Below, piece after piece: positions 39,701 through 44,470 of a DNA stretch of 64,000 bases. The DNA lies in NCBI GenBank assembly GCA_963930775.1, contig OZ005702.1, forward strand, positions 3,596,001 through 3,660,000. The letters run 5' to 3'. Both the position numbers and the translations under genes were made by a program. This DNA is from Cliona cf. orientalis. Taxonomy: Eukaryota; Porifera; Demospongiae; Clionaida; Clionaidae. The notes beneath the pieces are model-generated. The model saw only the letters and a list, made by a program, of their open reading frames with translations, ran no database searches and was not told where the DNA came from. Each line of letters begins with the position of its first letter. The stretch's first letter is position 1.

Positions 39701-41387
39701 GCTGAAATCAATGGTAATCGCTGCTACTATTTGAATTATGAAGATAGCATGGGTAACTTACCTGGGCACTCTTTTGCATCTAAATGCGCTACGGATACCT
39801 TGAATATCGGCCCATCCCCCGATCTTGGCCCAGTGTAAGGTGCACCGCCCATGGGCCCTCTTTCGCGAGGGTACGGTACATGCAGGCTGTATAGCACTGC
39901 TGCATTAGGCCATACAAATTGCATGTTCTATTTCTCATTCTATAGAGGTTTGTAAAGTACACACAGGGGCGGCTGATTTTGATATTAATTTTGATATTGC
40001 TATCAGAGCCAGAAAACTGAGCATAGAAAGCTCAAAGCAACTTCTTATTTAAGTGATGACCCTATGCCTATTTTGGTATTTCAAAAGTAGACACGGATTT
40101 ACAAAAGTATACCCATGGGCAGGGACGAGAAACAGATAATTTACTTTGCATGGCCTTACACAATCGCACTCACGTGCGATGTCTTCTTTTACTAGCTAAG
40201 CTTGTATGTATGTGAAGTAATAGTATTATTGACATGCAGTATACGCTGCCTTTGGCGGCTCATGTACATGGCACACCAGTTTCAGGTGTTACACTGTAAA
40301 TCATTAATGGTTGCATTAATTGTGCCTGTATAGAATCCAATGTATCAATTACAAACTACAGTCCTTCAGTGGTTGGCCATGGTGGGGCACCGATCCCACT
40401 TTCTGGTGGTGGATTCAACAGTCCATCAAAGTCAGCCTTTAACCCTTGTGATACCACTTCTCTTCACATTTTCCTTCATGAAACCTTTCCTGGTGCAATT
40501 CTTCTTGAGGAACACAAGGTTGGTATATTGAATGAATATTCGAACTATATAATTTTAAGAAAAGAATTGTGCAACTAATCTTTAGACAGCTTCTTATGTG
40601 TAACTTTATGATAATTCTTGTACAGATATACCATACATGTATAGCTCTAGGCATTGTTGCTAAAATGTAGTAGTAGTCATAATAGGTAGCTGCTTAATAT
40701 TTAAGCACTAATTTGTTGCTAAAAGATACTATTTTGAATTAAGAAGACCTTGGGGGCTCTGTGCATCCTGCACTACAAACAATTGTGCCCATTTAGTACA
40801 TTACTGCATATACATGTAATATAACATGCAGGGTGCTCTGATGTATCAACTTCCAAGAAGTAATCTCTCTTGGTCACAGATTTTCCAACAGATAGAAAAT
40901 AATAAGGAACGTCTGGGAATTATCGACTATTCTGTCAGCCAAACAACATTAGAGCAGGTTAACTACTACCCAAGCGTAGCCTTTTACTCAGGCCCTTCAA
41001 GAGGTAGGAGCTAGGAGAAAGGGCCTGGTGCACACTGCATGCACATGCGCTGTGGGGTCTCCATAGCGACCGGTCACATTACCATAGTGATCATTCGCAG
41101 GTTTTGCATGACGTGCAGTTCATGGAGAGTATACTATAGTACTCAATTACCCCACTTTTTTCTGGGGTCCCCAACGCATGTGCGTGCAGTGTGTACCAGG
41201 CCCTTTTTCCTCCTCTTGAAGGGCCTGGGTATGAGGCTATACCCAAGCCATACTAGCTGTTAAATAAATGCAGTGATGATACATTGATGGGCCCATTGTA
41301 CCAGTTTATAGCATCTTTGATTCTCAAGCACATTATCATCATCTGTAGGTGTTTGTTACATTTGCAAAGGAACAGGATGAAGAATAA
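3202..41387 (+). CDS. ABCA-family ABC transporter, C-terminal half (partial, spliced)
   Basis: ABCA proteins are full-length membrane lipid/sterol exporters or importers with two TMD-NBD halves; this is the second half. Exons read with consistent phase: 3202-3411, 3476-3762, 4150-4305, 4366-4433, 6905-7571, 7634-7684, 7786-7908, 7971-8141, 8287-8409, 8461-8589, 9521-9637, 9699-9875, 9960-10070, 10139-10236, 11141-11215, 11278-11410, 11477-11563, 11634-11720, 12790-12901, 14548-14651, 23636-23665, 23723-23880, 23940-24110, 24712-24804, 25628-25795, 40362-40518, 40832-40957, 41349-41387 (stop TAA). Diagnostic pieces: WYNNQ and NNHPLP before the membrane bundle, [11 protein letters not shown] (Walker A), YCPQ (Q-loop), [10 protein letters not shown] (signature), [12 protein letters not shown] (Walker B), [11 protein letters not shown] at the tail. 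All catalytic motifs are intact, so the gene looks functional. The first half lies upstream of the window. The ABCA subfamily member cannot be named. Confidence 0.93.
4150..8589 (+). CDS. ABCA exons: large extracellular loop with exon-repeat array
   Basis: Eight exons encode the loop between the first and second helices of TMD2. The stretch is Cys- and Asn-rich with many N-x-S/T sequons (NKT, NETH, NSS, NVS, NDT, NGS, NTT, NET, NST, NAS), as expected of an extracellular, disulfide-bonded, glycosylated domain. Exons 6905-7571, 7634-7684, 7786-7908 and 7971-8141 end in DILQ, NILQ, HILQ and DILQ; the last three are symmetric phase-0 exons of 17, 41 and 57 codons. The loop closes with the family-typical VWYNNQ (8287-8409) and NNHPLP (8461-8589). 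Exon 6905 uses an acceptor inside a longer open frame; the preceding exon ends in phase 2 and only this acceptor restores the frame (HCL-R-CCQS). The 4434-6904 intron is full of MITEs. Confidence 0.82.
4593..4726. repeat. MITE family 'TTAGACACTG', copy 1
   Basis: Long inverted repeat. The left arm TTAGACACTGTTTAGTCGG continues into TTTCTACGTGATTTAGAAGAC and is mirrored at the right end. Only a short loop separates the arms, so the element can fold over nearly its full length. Two more copies lie at 5689-5826 and 6041-6176. No coding capacity. Confidence 0.85.
4792..5192 (-). repeat. MITE with TACCCCGCGCGC ends, copy 1
   Basis: About 400 bp with ends TACCCCGCGC and GCGCGCGGGGTA. The interior matches 17829-18201 in the opposite orientation, including AGAGCTCTGTAGAGCACATA just outside the end, CTTTTAGCATAA/TTAGTATGCTGATGC-type blocks and CCAGATCTCG-type blocks. 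Non-coding. In copy 1 the simple-repeat part is GACGACGACG; in copy 2 it has expanded to a TTG run. Confidence 0.75.
5418..5536. repeat. Foldback (hairpin) element
   Basis: Inverted repeat: CCTAGTCTAGCG and AGCGAGCTAAAC with CTCGCCACTTAGTGGGTGTGG on the left, mirrored on the right down to GCTAGACTAGG, with only about 10 bp of loop. The whole segment can form one hairpin. No internal gene. Confidence 0.8.
5568..6176 (+). repeat. Tandem duplication containing two MITE copies
   Basis: A segment of about 255 bp occurs twice in direct orientation: 5568-5826 and about 5924-6176. Each begins ACTGCAATTTGATT, includes the doubled phrase CTCATAGTCACCTACAAG, and ends in a TTAGACACTG-family MITE (5689-5826 and 6041-6176). 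The two MITE copies share an interior distinct from the copy at 4593, so the MITE was copied with its flank by segmental duplication. Confidence 0.8.
8590..9520. other. ABCA intron, no feature recognised
   Basis: Intron between the loop exon ending 8589 and the membrane exon beginning 9521. I see no exon, no clear terminal inverted repeat and no similarity to the other repeats in the window. Confidence 0.4.
9521..11410 (+). CDS. ABCA exons: remaining helices of TMD2
   Basis: Six exons (9521-9637, 9699-9875, 9960-10070, 10139-10236, 11141-11215, 11278-11410). Visible hydrophobic segments are [82 protein letters not shown] and [20 protein letters not shown]. Between them lie the family-typical charged turn [15 protein letters not shown] and the [16 protein letters not shown] segment that matches the conserved FP-x-F pre-terminal loop of ABCA proteins. 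The 10237-11140 and 11721-12789 introns each carry a copy of the same MITE. Confidence 0.88.
10407..10977. repeat. MITE 'TACCGTACCCTCGC', copy A
   Basis: About 570 bp. Ends TACCGTACCCTTGCAAAAG and CTTTCGCGAGGGTACGGTA are inverted repeats and continue as GAGGGCCC. The subterminal parts carry GGTGGGCCGATATT-type words on both sides. A run of about 20 G lies near 10467. Related copies are at 11835-12263, 22012-22537, 24124-24681 and 39329-39878. Non-coding; sits in an ABCA intron. Confidence 0.85.
11477..12901 (+). CDS. ABCA exons: linker to and start of NBD2
   Basis: Exons 11477-11563, 11634-11720 and 12790-12901. [14 protein letters not shown] is close to the D-V-x-x-E-x-x-x-V-x-S/G linker found before ABCA nucleotide-binding domains. 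It is followed by the A-loop/first strand region ([17 protein letters not shown]) and [22 protein letters not shown]. The exon stops in phase 1 inside the Walker A motif. The 11721-12789 intron contains the MITE at 11835-12263 and a foldback at 12566-12670. Confidence 0.9.
11835..12263. repeat. MITE 'TACCGTACCCTCGC', copy B
   Basis: Shares ends (TACCGTAACCTCGCAAAAG; TTGCAAGGGTACAGTA) and interior blocks with copy A, such as GGCATAAAGCTGGCTAGGC and AAGCCAGCCATTTGAGCTGC. Shorter than copy A by internal deletion. Lies in the ABCA intron before the Walker A exon. Confidence 0.85.
12566..12670. repeat. Foldback element
   Basis: Perfect or near-perfect inverted arms: GGTCTCTACGCATTTTAAG... on the left and CTTAAAATGCGTAGAGACC on the right, separated by about 50 bp containing AGTACC...GGGATGCTAC, itself partly palindromic. 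Confidence 0.8.
13283..13640. repeat. TIR element with CTGGGGTACCAGCCCC ends
   Basis: Left end TGGGGTACCAGCCCCTTCGC, then AGAGAGAGGAAGG and AACATCGCTATA; right end mirrors it (TATAGCGATGTTATC, CCTTCCTTCTCTCTTGC, GGGGCTGGTACCCC). About 360 bp, no coding potential. Related ends, with diverged interior, bound the composite at 49320-50510. Confidence 0.75.
13641..14547. other. ABCA intron tail, no feature recognised
   Basis: No exon or repeat family could be assigned. Short words such as ACATGTAC recur, as in many parts of the window. Confidence 0.35.
14548..24110 (+). CDS. ABCA exons: NBD2 catalytic core
   Basis: Exons 14548-14651, 23636-23665, 23723-23880 and 23940-24110. Reads [14 protein letters not shown] (rest of Walker A), then a 30-nt microexon [10 protein letters not shown] carrying the Q-loop glutamine, then a helical subdomain ([17 protein letters not shown]), the signature [10 protein letters not shown] split across an intron, Walker B with catalytic Glu ([12 protein letters not shown]) and the start of the H-loop (ILTSH). 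All ATPase residues are present. The intron 14652-23635 is about 9 kb and consists largely of nested repeats, whereas the neighbouring introns here are about 57-59 bp. Confidence 0.93.
15099..15470. repeat. Foldback family 'ACAAGTATAAAAA', copy 1
   Basis: Arms of about 110 bp: left has ACAAGTATAAAAAACAATAA, AGGGATGGCAGGGTCAAAAAG and ATACATCCCTTCGCTTGC; the right arm is its reverse complement. Similar elements are at 50986-51368 and 60080-60460. Arms are conserved between copies while the centre differs. Confidence 0.85.
15473..15845 (+). repeat. ACACTAAG-family repeat, plus copy
   Basis: Begins CGGACACACTAAGCAGAGAA and carries the family blocks in order: CCAGAAACCACCACATAG, GATGCATA, AATGCAAGCAGGCAGCCT, GGTAAAGATCGTCA, GCCACGCCCCTCACGTAGC, CATAACTTTAATTGTAAGGCGTGAA, CCATTCTGC and CCCCAAGTGTTCCCAAACC. 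Non-coding, about 370 bp. It is followed by a GGGGTGAG...CGAGCCCC segment with a mirrored partner near 16440-16470. Confidence 0.85.
16515..17215 (+). repeat. Two ACACTAAG-family repeats in direct tandem
   Basis: Copies at about 16515-16868 and 16880-17215. Both open AAGAAGCGGACACACTAAGC and follow the same block order as the copy at 15473. They abut with about 10 bp between them, so the array 15473-17215 holds three same-orientation copies. Confidence 0.85.
17240..17465 (+). repeat. Dispersed repeat 'GTGGTGATGAAAATC', copy 1
   Basis: Matches 49068-49265 in the same orientation: CTAGTGGTGATGAAAATC, GTGAGCCTTCGC, GAAAGCACACAGGCA, CACATGGGGTTGGTA and CATGAGTCCAAGTACCTGTA. Both copies follow or precede other repeats, so it may be part of a larger element. 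Confidence 0.7.
17829..18201 (+). repeat. MITE with TACCCCGCGCGC ends, copy 2
   Basis: Ends TACCCCGCGCGC and GCGCGCGGGGTA. Opposite-orientation relative of 4792-5192. Contains a TTG/GTT trinucleotide run at about 17876-17901 next to TAGTTGTCGTCGGCACG. Confidence 0.75.
18745..19677. repeat. Nested long-TIR element carrying DR1 motifs
   Basis: Inverted arms of roughly 200 bp. Outer: GGTACTATGCTTTTGGGAGG against CCTCCCAAAACAATAGTACT; middle: GGAGGGGTGGGCCATTTCTT mirrored; inner: GGTCACGTGATCAGTTGC and GGTCAAAGGTCA mirrored at 19495-19545. The centre has no coding frame. It lies inside the larger insertion, so it inserted later or was carried by it. Confidence 0.8.
20282..20795 (+). repeat. G-rich minisatellite, unit about 37 bp
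   Basis: About 13 imperfect units of TTTGGCAGGGGGGTCGTGGC followed by GTTTAAACATTAAATA. The G run, GTCGTGG and the palindrome GTTTAAAC recur. Some units are shortened by loss of the GTTTAAACATT part. The G-rich core lies on the plus strand. Confidence 0.9.
22012..22537. repeat. MITE 'TACCGTACCCTCGC', copy C
   Basis: Ends TACTGTACCCTCGCGAAAG and CTTTCGCGAGGGTACAGTA. Interior is in the opposite orientation to copy A (GCAGCTCAAATGGCTGGTTTA; GCTGAAATCAATAGTAGCCG). Best-preserved copy of the family. A stop-free frame crosses it but is not a gene. Confidence 0.88.
22640..23200 (+). repeat. Poly-G tract and short direct duplication in ABCA intron
   Basis: A G run of about 20 starts at about 22648. 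The phrase GTGGTTAGTGGTACACCCTG followed by AACATGGCTTCAG occurs at about 22818 and again at about 23146, flanked by related AGTACATAAT and CAAACCA words. So a segment of about 330 bp is partly duplicated. No gene. Confidence 0.6.
24124..24681. repeat. MITE 'TACCGTACCCTCGC', copy D (degenerate)
   Basis: Ends TACCATACCTTCACGAAAA and GAGCGTACAATA are recognisable but mutated. Interior keeps GTGGGGGGTGGGCCAATATT and the TGGCTGATTTATGAGG block. Lies in the ABCA intron 24111-24711. Confidence 0.7.
24712..25795 (+). CDS. ABCA exons: H-loop to regulatory region
   Basis: Exon 24712-24804 encodes [20 protein letters not shown] and [11 protein letters not shown], the standard end of an ABCA nucleotide-binding domain. 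Exon 25628-25795 starts [16 protein letters not shown], the family's F-G-x-G-Y/L-T-x-x-x-K segment, then diverges into a polar Ser/His/Gln-rich stretch that looks like a lineage-specific insertion. The donor at 25796 (GTATGT) is in phase 2 and agrees with the acceptor before 40362. The intervening intron is about 14.6 kb. Confidence 0.88.
25858..26238. repeat. MITE with TACCGTATTTG ends
   Basis: Left end TACCGTATTTGTTTGAATAG, right end AATAAATATGGTA (reverse complement TACCATATTTATT). Interior has repeated words AGTAGCCGC on both sides (ATTAGTAGCCGCACATGG; AATAGTAGCCGCGG) and the block AAGTGGGCATGGCCACGATCG. Begins 62 bp after the end of the ABCA exon 25628-25795. Confidence 0.7.
26240..26450 (+). 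repeat. Dispersed repeat 'CTAAATATCTCAAAATAGG', copy 1
   Basis: Matches 59125-59310 in the same orientation: CCTAAATATCTCAAAATAGG, AAAATCAGAATCTCCAGCAA, CCAAGATCATTCATCAAAAC and AGAACCAGAT. Both copies lie beside ACACTAAG-family repeats. Confidence 0.75.
26454..26700 (+). repeat. ACACTAAG-family repeat, shortened copy
   Basis: Keeps GTCCAAAAAGCACCACATAA, GGTAAAGGTCGTCATG, GCCCCGCCTCTCACGG, GTGGGCGGAAAA and TGGGAAAGCTTTAAGG, then switches to ACCATTAAATTGCGTGGGCG, whose reverse complement appears at about 32850-32872 in another member. Suggests recombination between members. Confidence 0.6.
26704..27251 (+). other. GC-rich segment with overlapping open frames, unrecognised
   Basis: Much richer in GC than its surroundings. 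Frame 26832-27251 stays open for about 140 codons and ends ...TPNRKQ with a TAA that lies inside an AATAAA word; the overlapping frame 26704-26988 is also open. I recognise no domain. Overlapping openness can follow from low stop density in GC-rich DNA, so coding is unproven. The segment contains several CCGGAAG words (ETS-type) and GGTTCAAAGGTCA at 27139-27151. It sits inside the ABCA intron 25796-40361 and is followed by poly-T at about 27331. Alternatives: a nested intronless gene, a processed pseudogene or a GC-rich transposon piece. Confidence 0.3.
27355..29810 (+). repeat. Segmental tandem duplication, unit 1
   Basis: Starts AAGGCGACCTGAACACTAAG with an ACACTAAG-family repeat (to about 27735), then about 2 kb of unique-looking DNA, and ends at TTAGTGTGTAAC. 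Unit 2 (29811-32625) repeats the same order: CCAGCTTCAGAAAGTAGTAGG, GGAACACCCCTGGGTGATG, GACCATTGGTACCGTTCTTC / GACCATCGGTACAGTTCTTC, AAGCCTTTCCACAGGCTTCG and the CATTA pentanucleotide run near 29738-29764. No gene recognised; open frames in it are not conserved between the two units. Confidence 0.88.
28885..29140. repeat. Repeat with CCTCGTTCCCAGACCC ends, copy 1
   Basis: Inverted ends around GGCCCTTTCTCCTCC and GAAGGAGGAGAAAGTGCC. Interior TGACCGGTCGCATTACCATA and AGTGATCATTCGCGGGTT recurs at 40985-41255. In unit 2 of the duplication only the right part survives (31690-31770), so it suffered an internal deletion there. Confidence 0.75.
29811..32625 (+). repeat. Segmental tandem duplication, unit 2
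   Basis: Direct copy of 27355-29810. Differences: a MITE inserted at 30852-31242, loss of the centre of the CCTCGTTCCCAG repeat, and about 180 bp near 31890-32085 that unit 1 lacks. The ACACTAAG repeat at its start (29815-30130) lacks the CCACCATTATAATT part and a block around the CATGGCTTCC words present in unit 1. Both units end in TTAGTGT words. Confidence 0.88.
30852..31242. repeat. MITE with CCGTAGAATCCCGCG ends and TA duplication
   Basis: Ends CCGTAGAATCCCGCGATTAC and GTAATCGCGGGATTCTACAG, each flanked by TA (30850-30851, 31243-31244). The unoccupied site is visible in duplication unit 1 near 28455 (CCATATACATGCC). The interior has GGGGGCTTATACGCG-type words inverted on both sides. A poly-C run sits just inside the left end. 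No coding frame. Confidence 0.88.
32626..33050 (+). repeat. ACACTAAG-family repeat, diverged, with poly-C tract
   Basis: The right part keeps CGCGACTTTTATTCTATGG, AAATCTCTAGTTTCAACCC, ATTCTGCG and TATCTCCCCAAGTGCCCCC, then a C run of about 30 at 32985-33015 and TTCTACTTAGTGT. The left part (32680-32870) is unlike other members and has CACGCCC words and CCACTTCCGG. Confidence 0.6.
33051..34200. other. ABCA intron segment, no clear feature
   Basis: Starts with further ACACTAAG pieces (33058-33100) and a partial GAGCTGGATGCTTAGTAGAG block near 33465. Otherwise I see no gene and no bounded repeat. Confidence 0.35.
34224..38200 (+). mobile_element. Degenerate DIRS-like (tyrosine-recombinase) retrotransposon
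   Basis: The order matches DIRS/Ngaro-type elements: possible gag (proline-rich frame 34224-34613), reverse transcriptase, RNase H area, then tyrosine recombinase. RT start: [20 protein letters not shown] (about 35710-35770) and PSHRNM; then [10 protein letters not shown]-type text, [24 protein letters not shown] (about 36100-36155), CPLLGM, and LGILLASKK with [12 protein letters not shown]. Recombinase: [20 protein letters not shown] (36796 on), [19 protein letters not shown] (36916 on), and [20 protein letters not shown] followed by [10 protein letters not shown] (38010-38135). Frames shift repeatedly and stops interrupt, so it is dead. Termini were not found. Confidence 0.8.
37990..38140 (+). 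pseudogene. DIRS tyrosine recombinase C-terminus, broken
   Basis: Keeps the catalytic His and Arg of the H-x-x-R box (HSFR; His codon at 38012, Arg codon at 38021) and the downstream tyrosines (codons at 38105 and 38114; the second fits the usual nucleophile place). A conserved tryptophan position after ALCR is a TAG stop, so the frame is closed. This is the clearest evidence that the region is a tyrosine-recombinase element rather than a LINE or gypsy copy. Confidence 0.75.
38761..39024. repeat. TIR element with CAGGAGTAGA ends
   Basis: Left CAGGAGTAGACTAGATAGGA and right TCCTATCTAATCTACTCCTG are inverted with one mismatch. The arms continue as AACTACA and GGATGACGTAGA on both sides. About 265 bp, non-coding. 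Confidence 0.8.
39329..39878. repeat. MITE 'TACCGTACCCTCGC', copy E
   Basis: Ends CCGTACCCTCGTAAAAG and CTTTCGCGAGGGTACGG. Interior in the orientation of copy C (GCAGCTCTAATAGCTGGTTTA; CTTGGATAAGGCTGAAATCA). Lies in the last large ABCA intron. Confidence 0.85.
40362..41387 (+). CDS. ABCA exons: C-terminal regulatory tail and stop
   Basis: Exons 40362-40518, 40832-40957 and 41349-41387. The first ends [18 protein letters not shown], the second reads [20 protein letters not shown] then [14 protein letters not shown], and the last [12 protein letters not shown]-stop. This order matches the conserved ABCA tail (F-P-G-x-x-L-x-E-E-H, [16 protein letters not shown]). Acceptor choice before 40362 is fixed by phase: the nearer AG at 40333 would break the frame. 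A MITE-like repeat sits in the last intron (about 40985-41255). Confidence 0.9.
40985..41255. repeat. Repeat with CCTCGTTCCCAGACCC ends, copy 2
   Basis: Same interior as 28885-29140 (GCGACCGGTCACATTACCAT; GTGATCATTCGCAGGTT) and inverted ends (CTCAGGCCCTTCAAGAGG; CTCTTGAAGGGCCTGGG). Occupies most of the last ABCA intron (40958-41348). Confidence 0.8.
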
Positions 41388-41562
41388 GCATCCATTCACT
41401 TTCAGATTGTATGATTGAACTAATAATTGACATAATATGTTAGTAAAAATGTTTGCATTCTTGTAATAATGTAATTTATTTATCCAACAATGGGAAATAG
41501 TTGTACAGAGGATAAATGTAATGGTACTTCCCTACACACAGAGACAAACTAATAATACAGAC

Positions 41563-41568
41563 AATAAA
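41563..41568 (+). promoter_or_regulatory. Possible polyadenylation signal of the ABCA gene
   Basis: AATAAA 176 bp after the ABCA stop and about 40 bp before the first LINE-like codons. It is the best candidate in the 3' flank, but the word is common in AT-rich DNA. Confidence 0.35.
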
Positions 41569-41605
41569 CTTAATGAAGGAGCAACAGTTAAACGATGCTT
41601 CTTGA

Positions 41606-42100
41606 AGTTCTATCATAAAGCCCATAAGTCACGCGCACCATGTAATCTTATTTGGCCTCCCTGAATCATCACTGCTTGACACTAAATCTGCTATAGATGA
41701 TTTGTCAACTTTTCTTATCGGTAAAACTATTAATGTTGTTGATGCATTTCGCTTGGGACATAAGTCCGAGTTGAATAACACTCGCCCTCGTCCTTTATTG
41801 ATTAAAGTTGACAACTTTTGGGATAGGAGGCTACTTTTATCCTCCTGTCGTAAACTGAAAGGGTATTCAGTGAGTAAGCTCTTCCTTCGGGAAGATCTGC
41901 CTCCAGAAGCACGCGCTTCCAAGCGTAAGGAACAAAGCAAAAAAGCTTCAGTGGAGGGTGCTTTGGTTCCTACTGACACTGAGCGTGTAGATCCCTCAAA
42001 GCAACCTCCCTCTGACCATACTACAGATGAACAGTCTTCTAGATCTATCACTTTATCTGCTGAGATTAATTCTGGGGACTCAGTACATCATGACCAGTGA
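41606..42100 (+). pseudogene. LINE ORF1, C-terminal part
   Basis: Open for about 164 codons to a TGA. Residues such as HVILFGLPES, VVDAFRLGHK and RPRPLLIKVDNFWDRRLLLS resemble the RRM-type and C-terminal segment of LINE ORF1 proteins (F/L-G-L-P-E, R-P-R-P-L-L-I/V-K). The end is a charged Ser/Glu-rich tail. The N-terminal coiled coil is missing by truncation. No zinc knuckle seen. Confidence 0.7.
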
Positions 42101-42181
42101 TTGTCTCCGTTTATGTACGTATAACTGTCGGGTTGGAGGTCTGGTTCAAATTATGTTTCATCAATATTAGATTCTTATGAT

Positions 42182-44470
42182 TTGATCTTCATTCAAGAAC
42201 ATTGGTTATTGCCTGATCACTTAGGTGCACTAAATATCTCTGATGATTTCATATCTGTAGGGGTTAGTGGCATAGATACCTCTGAAGTCCTTGTTGGTCG
42301 CCCTTATGGTGGTTGTGGCATTCTGCTTCGCAAGTCACTTTCATCCTGTGTGCATAGACTCAACAGTCACTCTAAGCGTTTCTGTGCTCTTGCACTGACT
42401 TTCACTAACTCTGTTAGTAACTCACCTTTTAATACCTTACTTATAAATGTCTATCTTCCAACTGATTACAGTACTCCCGAATCGAATAATTCCTTCCTAG
42501 AGACGCTTGCCGAGCTTGAAGGATTCATTTCTTCCTATTTCTATGATAATCTGATATTGTGCGGGGATTTTAATGTTGATTTTGACCGTGGCGGGCATAA
42601 TGCCAACCATCTTCTTTCTTTTATGCGTGACTTAAACCTTGCTCGTGCTGATCTATGCTCAGATGTGAAATACACCTACAGAAGAGATGATCAGATGTCT
42701 TATTCCTGGCCGGATCATATTATCACCCTGTCACACTACGTACACCTCATCAATGATGTGGCCTGTAATGAGTGTGTCGATAATTTTTCGGATCATCTTC
42801 TTTTGTCATGTACAATGCGTATTACTCATCCACTGAGATTAGCCTCTTCTCAAAGTCAATACCCTATGAATTCTCAGGTTTCAGACCGGCGTAGAGTTGA
42901 CTGGTCTAGGGTTAGTGATCATGACTGTGATAACTACTGTGATTATATACGTGAGCACATCCCTGTATTCTCTGATACTGTTGTGACGTGTTGTGACCCA
43001 AAGTGCAAGAAGCATTTCTCTGATCTTGATACTGCTTGTAGGCAGCTGCTTGACTGCTTGGATACAGGTGCCCAGAAGTGCTTTCCTAAATTTCGCTCCG
43101 ATCACTCAACTGTTCCTGGGTGGAATCTGCAAGCTCGTTCCTTCAGGTGCTCAGCTAATTTTTGGCATAAACTTTGGTGTGATTGTGGTTGCCCCACCTT
43201 AGGTGTCCTATTCCAAATTAAAAAGAAAACAAAGAGGCGGTATAAATATGAAGTTCGTAGGCTTAAAAGACAGAAAGAGCACTTAAAATGTGAAAGGATT
43301 GGTGAAGCCTTGTCCCAATCTAGGAATAGAGACTTCTGGAAGGAGGTATGTAAACTAACCAAGTCGATCCAAGGACATAGGGCTGATGCTCCTGTTATTG
43401 ATGGATTTTCGGAAGATGATGAAGTGTCTAACCTTTTTTCGACGAAGTTGAATAACATTCTCAGTTCTGGGTGCAATCTGTCTGCTCGTTCTGATCTTTT
43501 TTCCTCCCTTGATAGTTCTCTCTGCATCTCTGACCTTAAAGATACGTTCATCTCTCCTTCGATCACTGCCGAGTCTCTGTCTCATCTGAAGTTAGGAAAG
43601 TCTGAAGGCACAAATCTTTTATCCAATCATTTTGTCTATGCTTCTCCTGTACTTTCCAATTTTCTCAGTGATCTTTTCACTGCGATGCTGAGGCATGGTT
43701 ATGTGCCTATCTCTCTCAGGGACTGTATTCTTCAACCAATACCTAAACCTGGTAAGGACCCTTCCAGTTCTGATAACTACAGGCCAATTGCTCTTGCTCC
43801 GACTCTTAGTAAAGTGTTTGAGCTATGTTTACTAAATGAATACAGAGCATCTTTTACAACTTCCACACTTCAGTTTGGCTTCAAGAGGGGTTTTTCTGCA
43901 GATTTGTGCACTGGTCTGATTAAAAATGTTATCGCTCGATATTGTAATAATGGCTCAACAGTGCATGGATGTTTTTTAGACGCCAGTAAAGCTTTTGACC
44001 GTGTAGATCACTCACTTCTTTTTAGGAAACTGTTACAAAGGCACCTTTCACCAGTAGTAGTGAGAATCCTCTTATCTTGGTATATGAATCAACGGGCTAC
44101 TGTGCTCTGGAACGGTTCCCTTTCGCATAGGTTTTCCATCTCTAATGGGGTTCGTCAGGGTGGTGTTCTCTCTCCTATTTTGTTCACGATGTATATTGAT
44201 GACCTGCTCATAGAGCTTGAAAAGCAAGGCGTTGGTTGTTTTTGGAGAAATTTCTTTGTTGGTGCAGTCTGCTACGCAGATGATATTGCTCTTATAGCCC
44301 CTTCGCAATCTGCTCTTCGGCTCATGCTTCGAACATGCTCTGAGTTTGCCAGCTCTCACTCTCTTATCTTTAATACATCTAAGACACAGCTCATCGAGTT
44401 CTCTTGCTGTCACACAAAAAGCAAACTCATGCAGAGTTTCTGTCTCTCTCTATATGGTTCAGCACTGTGA
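42182..44470 (+). CDS. LINE ORF2: APE-type endonuclease plus reverse transcriptase
   Basis: 762 codons open. Endonuclease: IFIQEHWLLPDH (catalytic Glu) near residue 2-13, LILCGDFNVDFDR near 121 and NFSDHLLLSC near 202 are EEP-fold motifs. Reverse transcriptase: PIPKPGKDPSSSDNYRPIAL, FLDASKAFDRVDH (motif A), SNGVRQGGVLSPILF (motif B) and VCYADDIALIAP (motif C, catalytic YADD). The N-terminus is in another frame just upstream (LRLCTYNCR at about 42104), so one frameshift separates the first endonuclease strand. The stop at 44468 (CTG TGA) falls where related elements have a Leu-Trp, and similar residues (IWSLPRRCH, GLQGIHNIV) continue to about 44670. Otherwise intact catalytic residues suggest a fairly recent copy. 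Confidence 0.88.
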   Translation: MIFIQEHWLLPDHLGALNISDDFISVGVSGIDTSEVLVGRPYGGCGILLRKSLSSCVHRLNSHSKRFCALALTFTNSVSNSPFNTLLINVYLPTDYSTPESNNSFLETLAELEGFISSYFYDNLILCGDFNVDFDRGGHNANHLLSFMRDLNLARADLCSDVKYTYRRDDQMSYSWPDHIITLSHYVHLINDVACNECVDNFSDHLLLSCTMRITHPLRLASSQSQYPMNSQVSDRRRVDWSRVSDHDCDNYCDYIREHIPVFSDTVVTCCDPKCKKHFSDLDTACRQLLDCLDTGAQKCFPKFRSDHSTVPGWNLQARSFRCSANFWHKLWCDCGCPTLGVLFQIKKKTKRRYKYEVRRLKRQKEHLKCERIGEALSQSRNRDFWKEVCKLTKSIQGHRADAPVIDGFSEDDEVSNLFSTKLNNILSSGCNLSARSDLFSSLDSSLCISDLKDTFISPSITAESLSHLKLGKSEGTNLLSNHFVYASPVLSNFLSDLFTAMLRHGYVPISLRDCILQPIPKPGKDPSSSDNYRPIALAPTLSKVFELCLLNEYRASFTTSTLQFGFKRGFSADLCTGLIKNVIARYCNNGSTVHGCFLDASKAFDRVDHSLLFRKLLQRHLSPVVVRILLSWYMNQRATVLWNGSLSHRFSISNGVRQGGVLSPILFTMYIDDLLIELEKQGVGCFWRNFFVGAVCYADDIALIAPSQSALRLMLRTCSEFASSHSLIFNTSKTQLIEFSCCHTKSKLMQSFCLSLYGSAL

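Noticed and set aside
41629-42051. 140-residue minus-strand frame
   Set aside because: Antisense to LINE ORF1, which has recognisable family residues.
42881-43585. Long minus-strand open frames
   Set aside because: Antisense shadows of LINE ORF2, whose catalytic motifs fix the plus frame.
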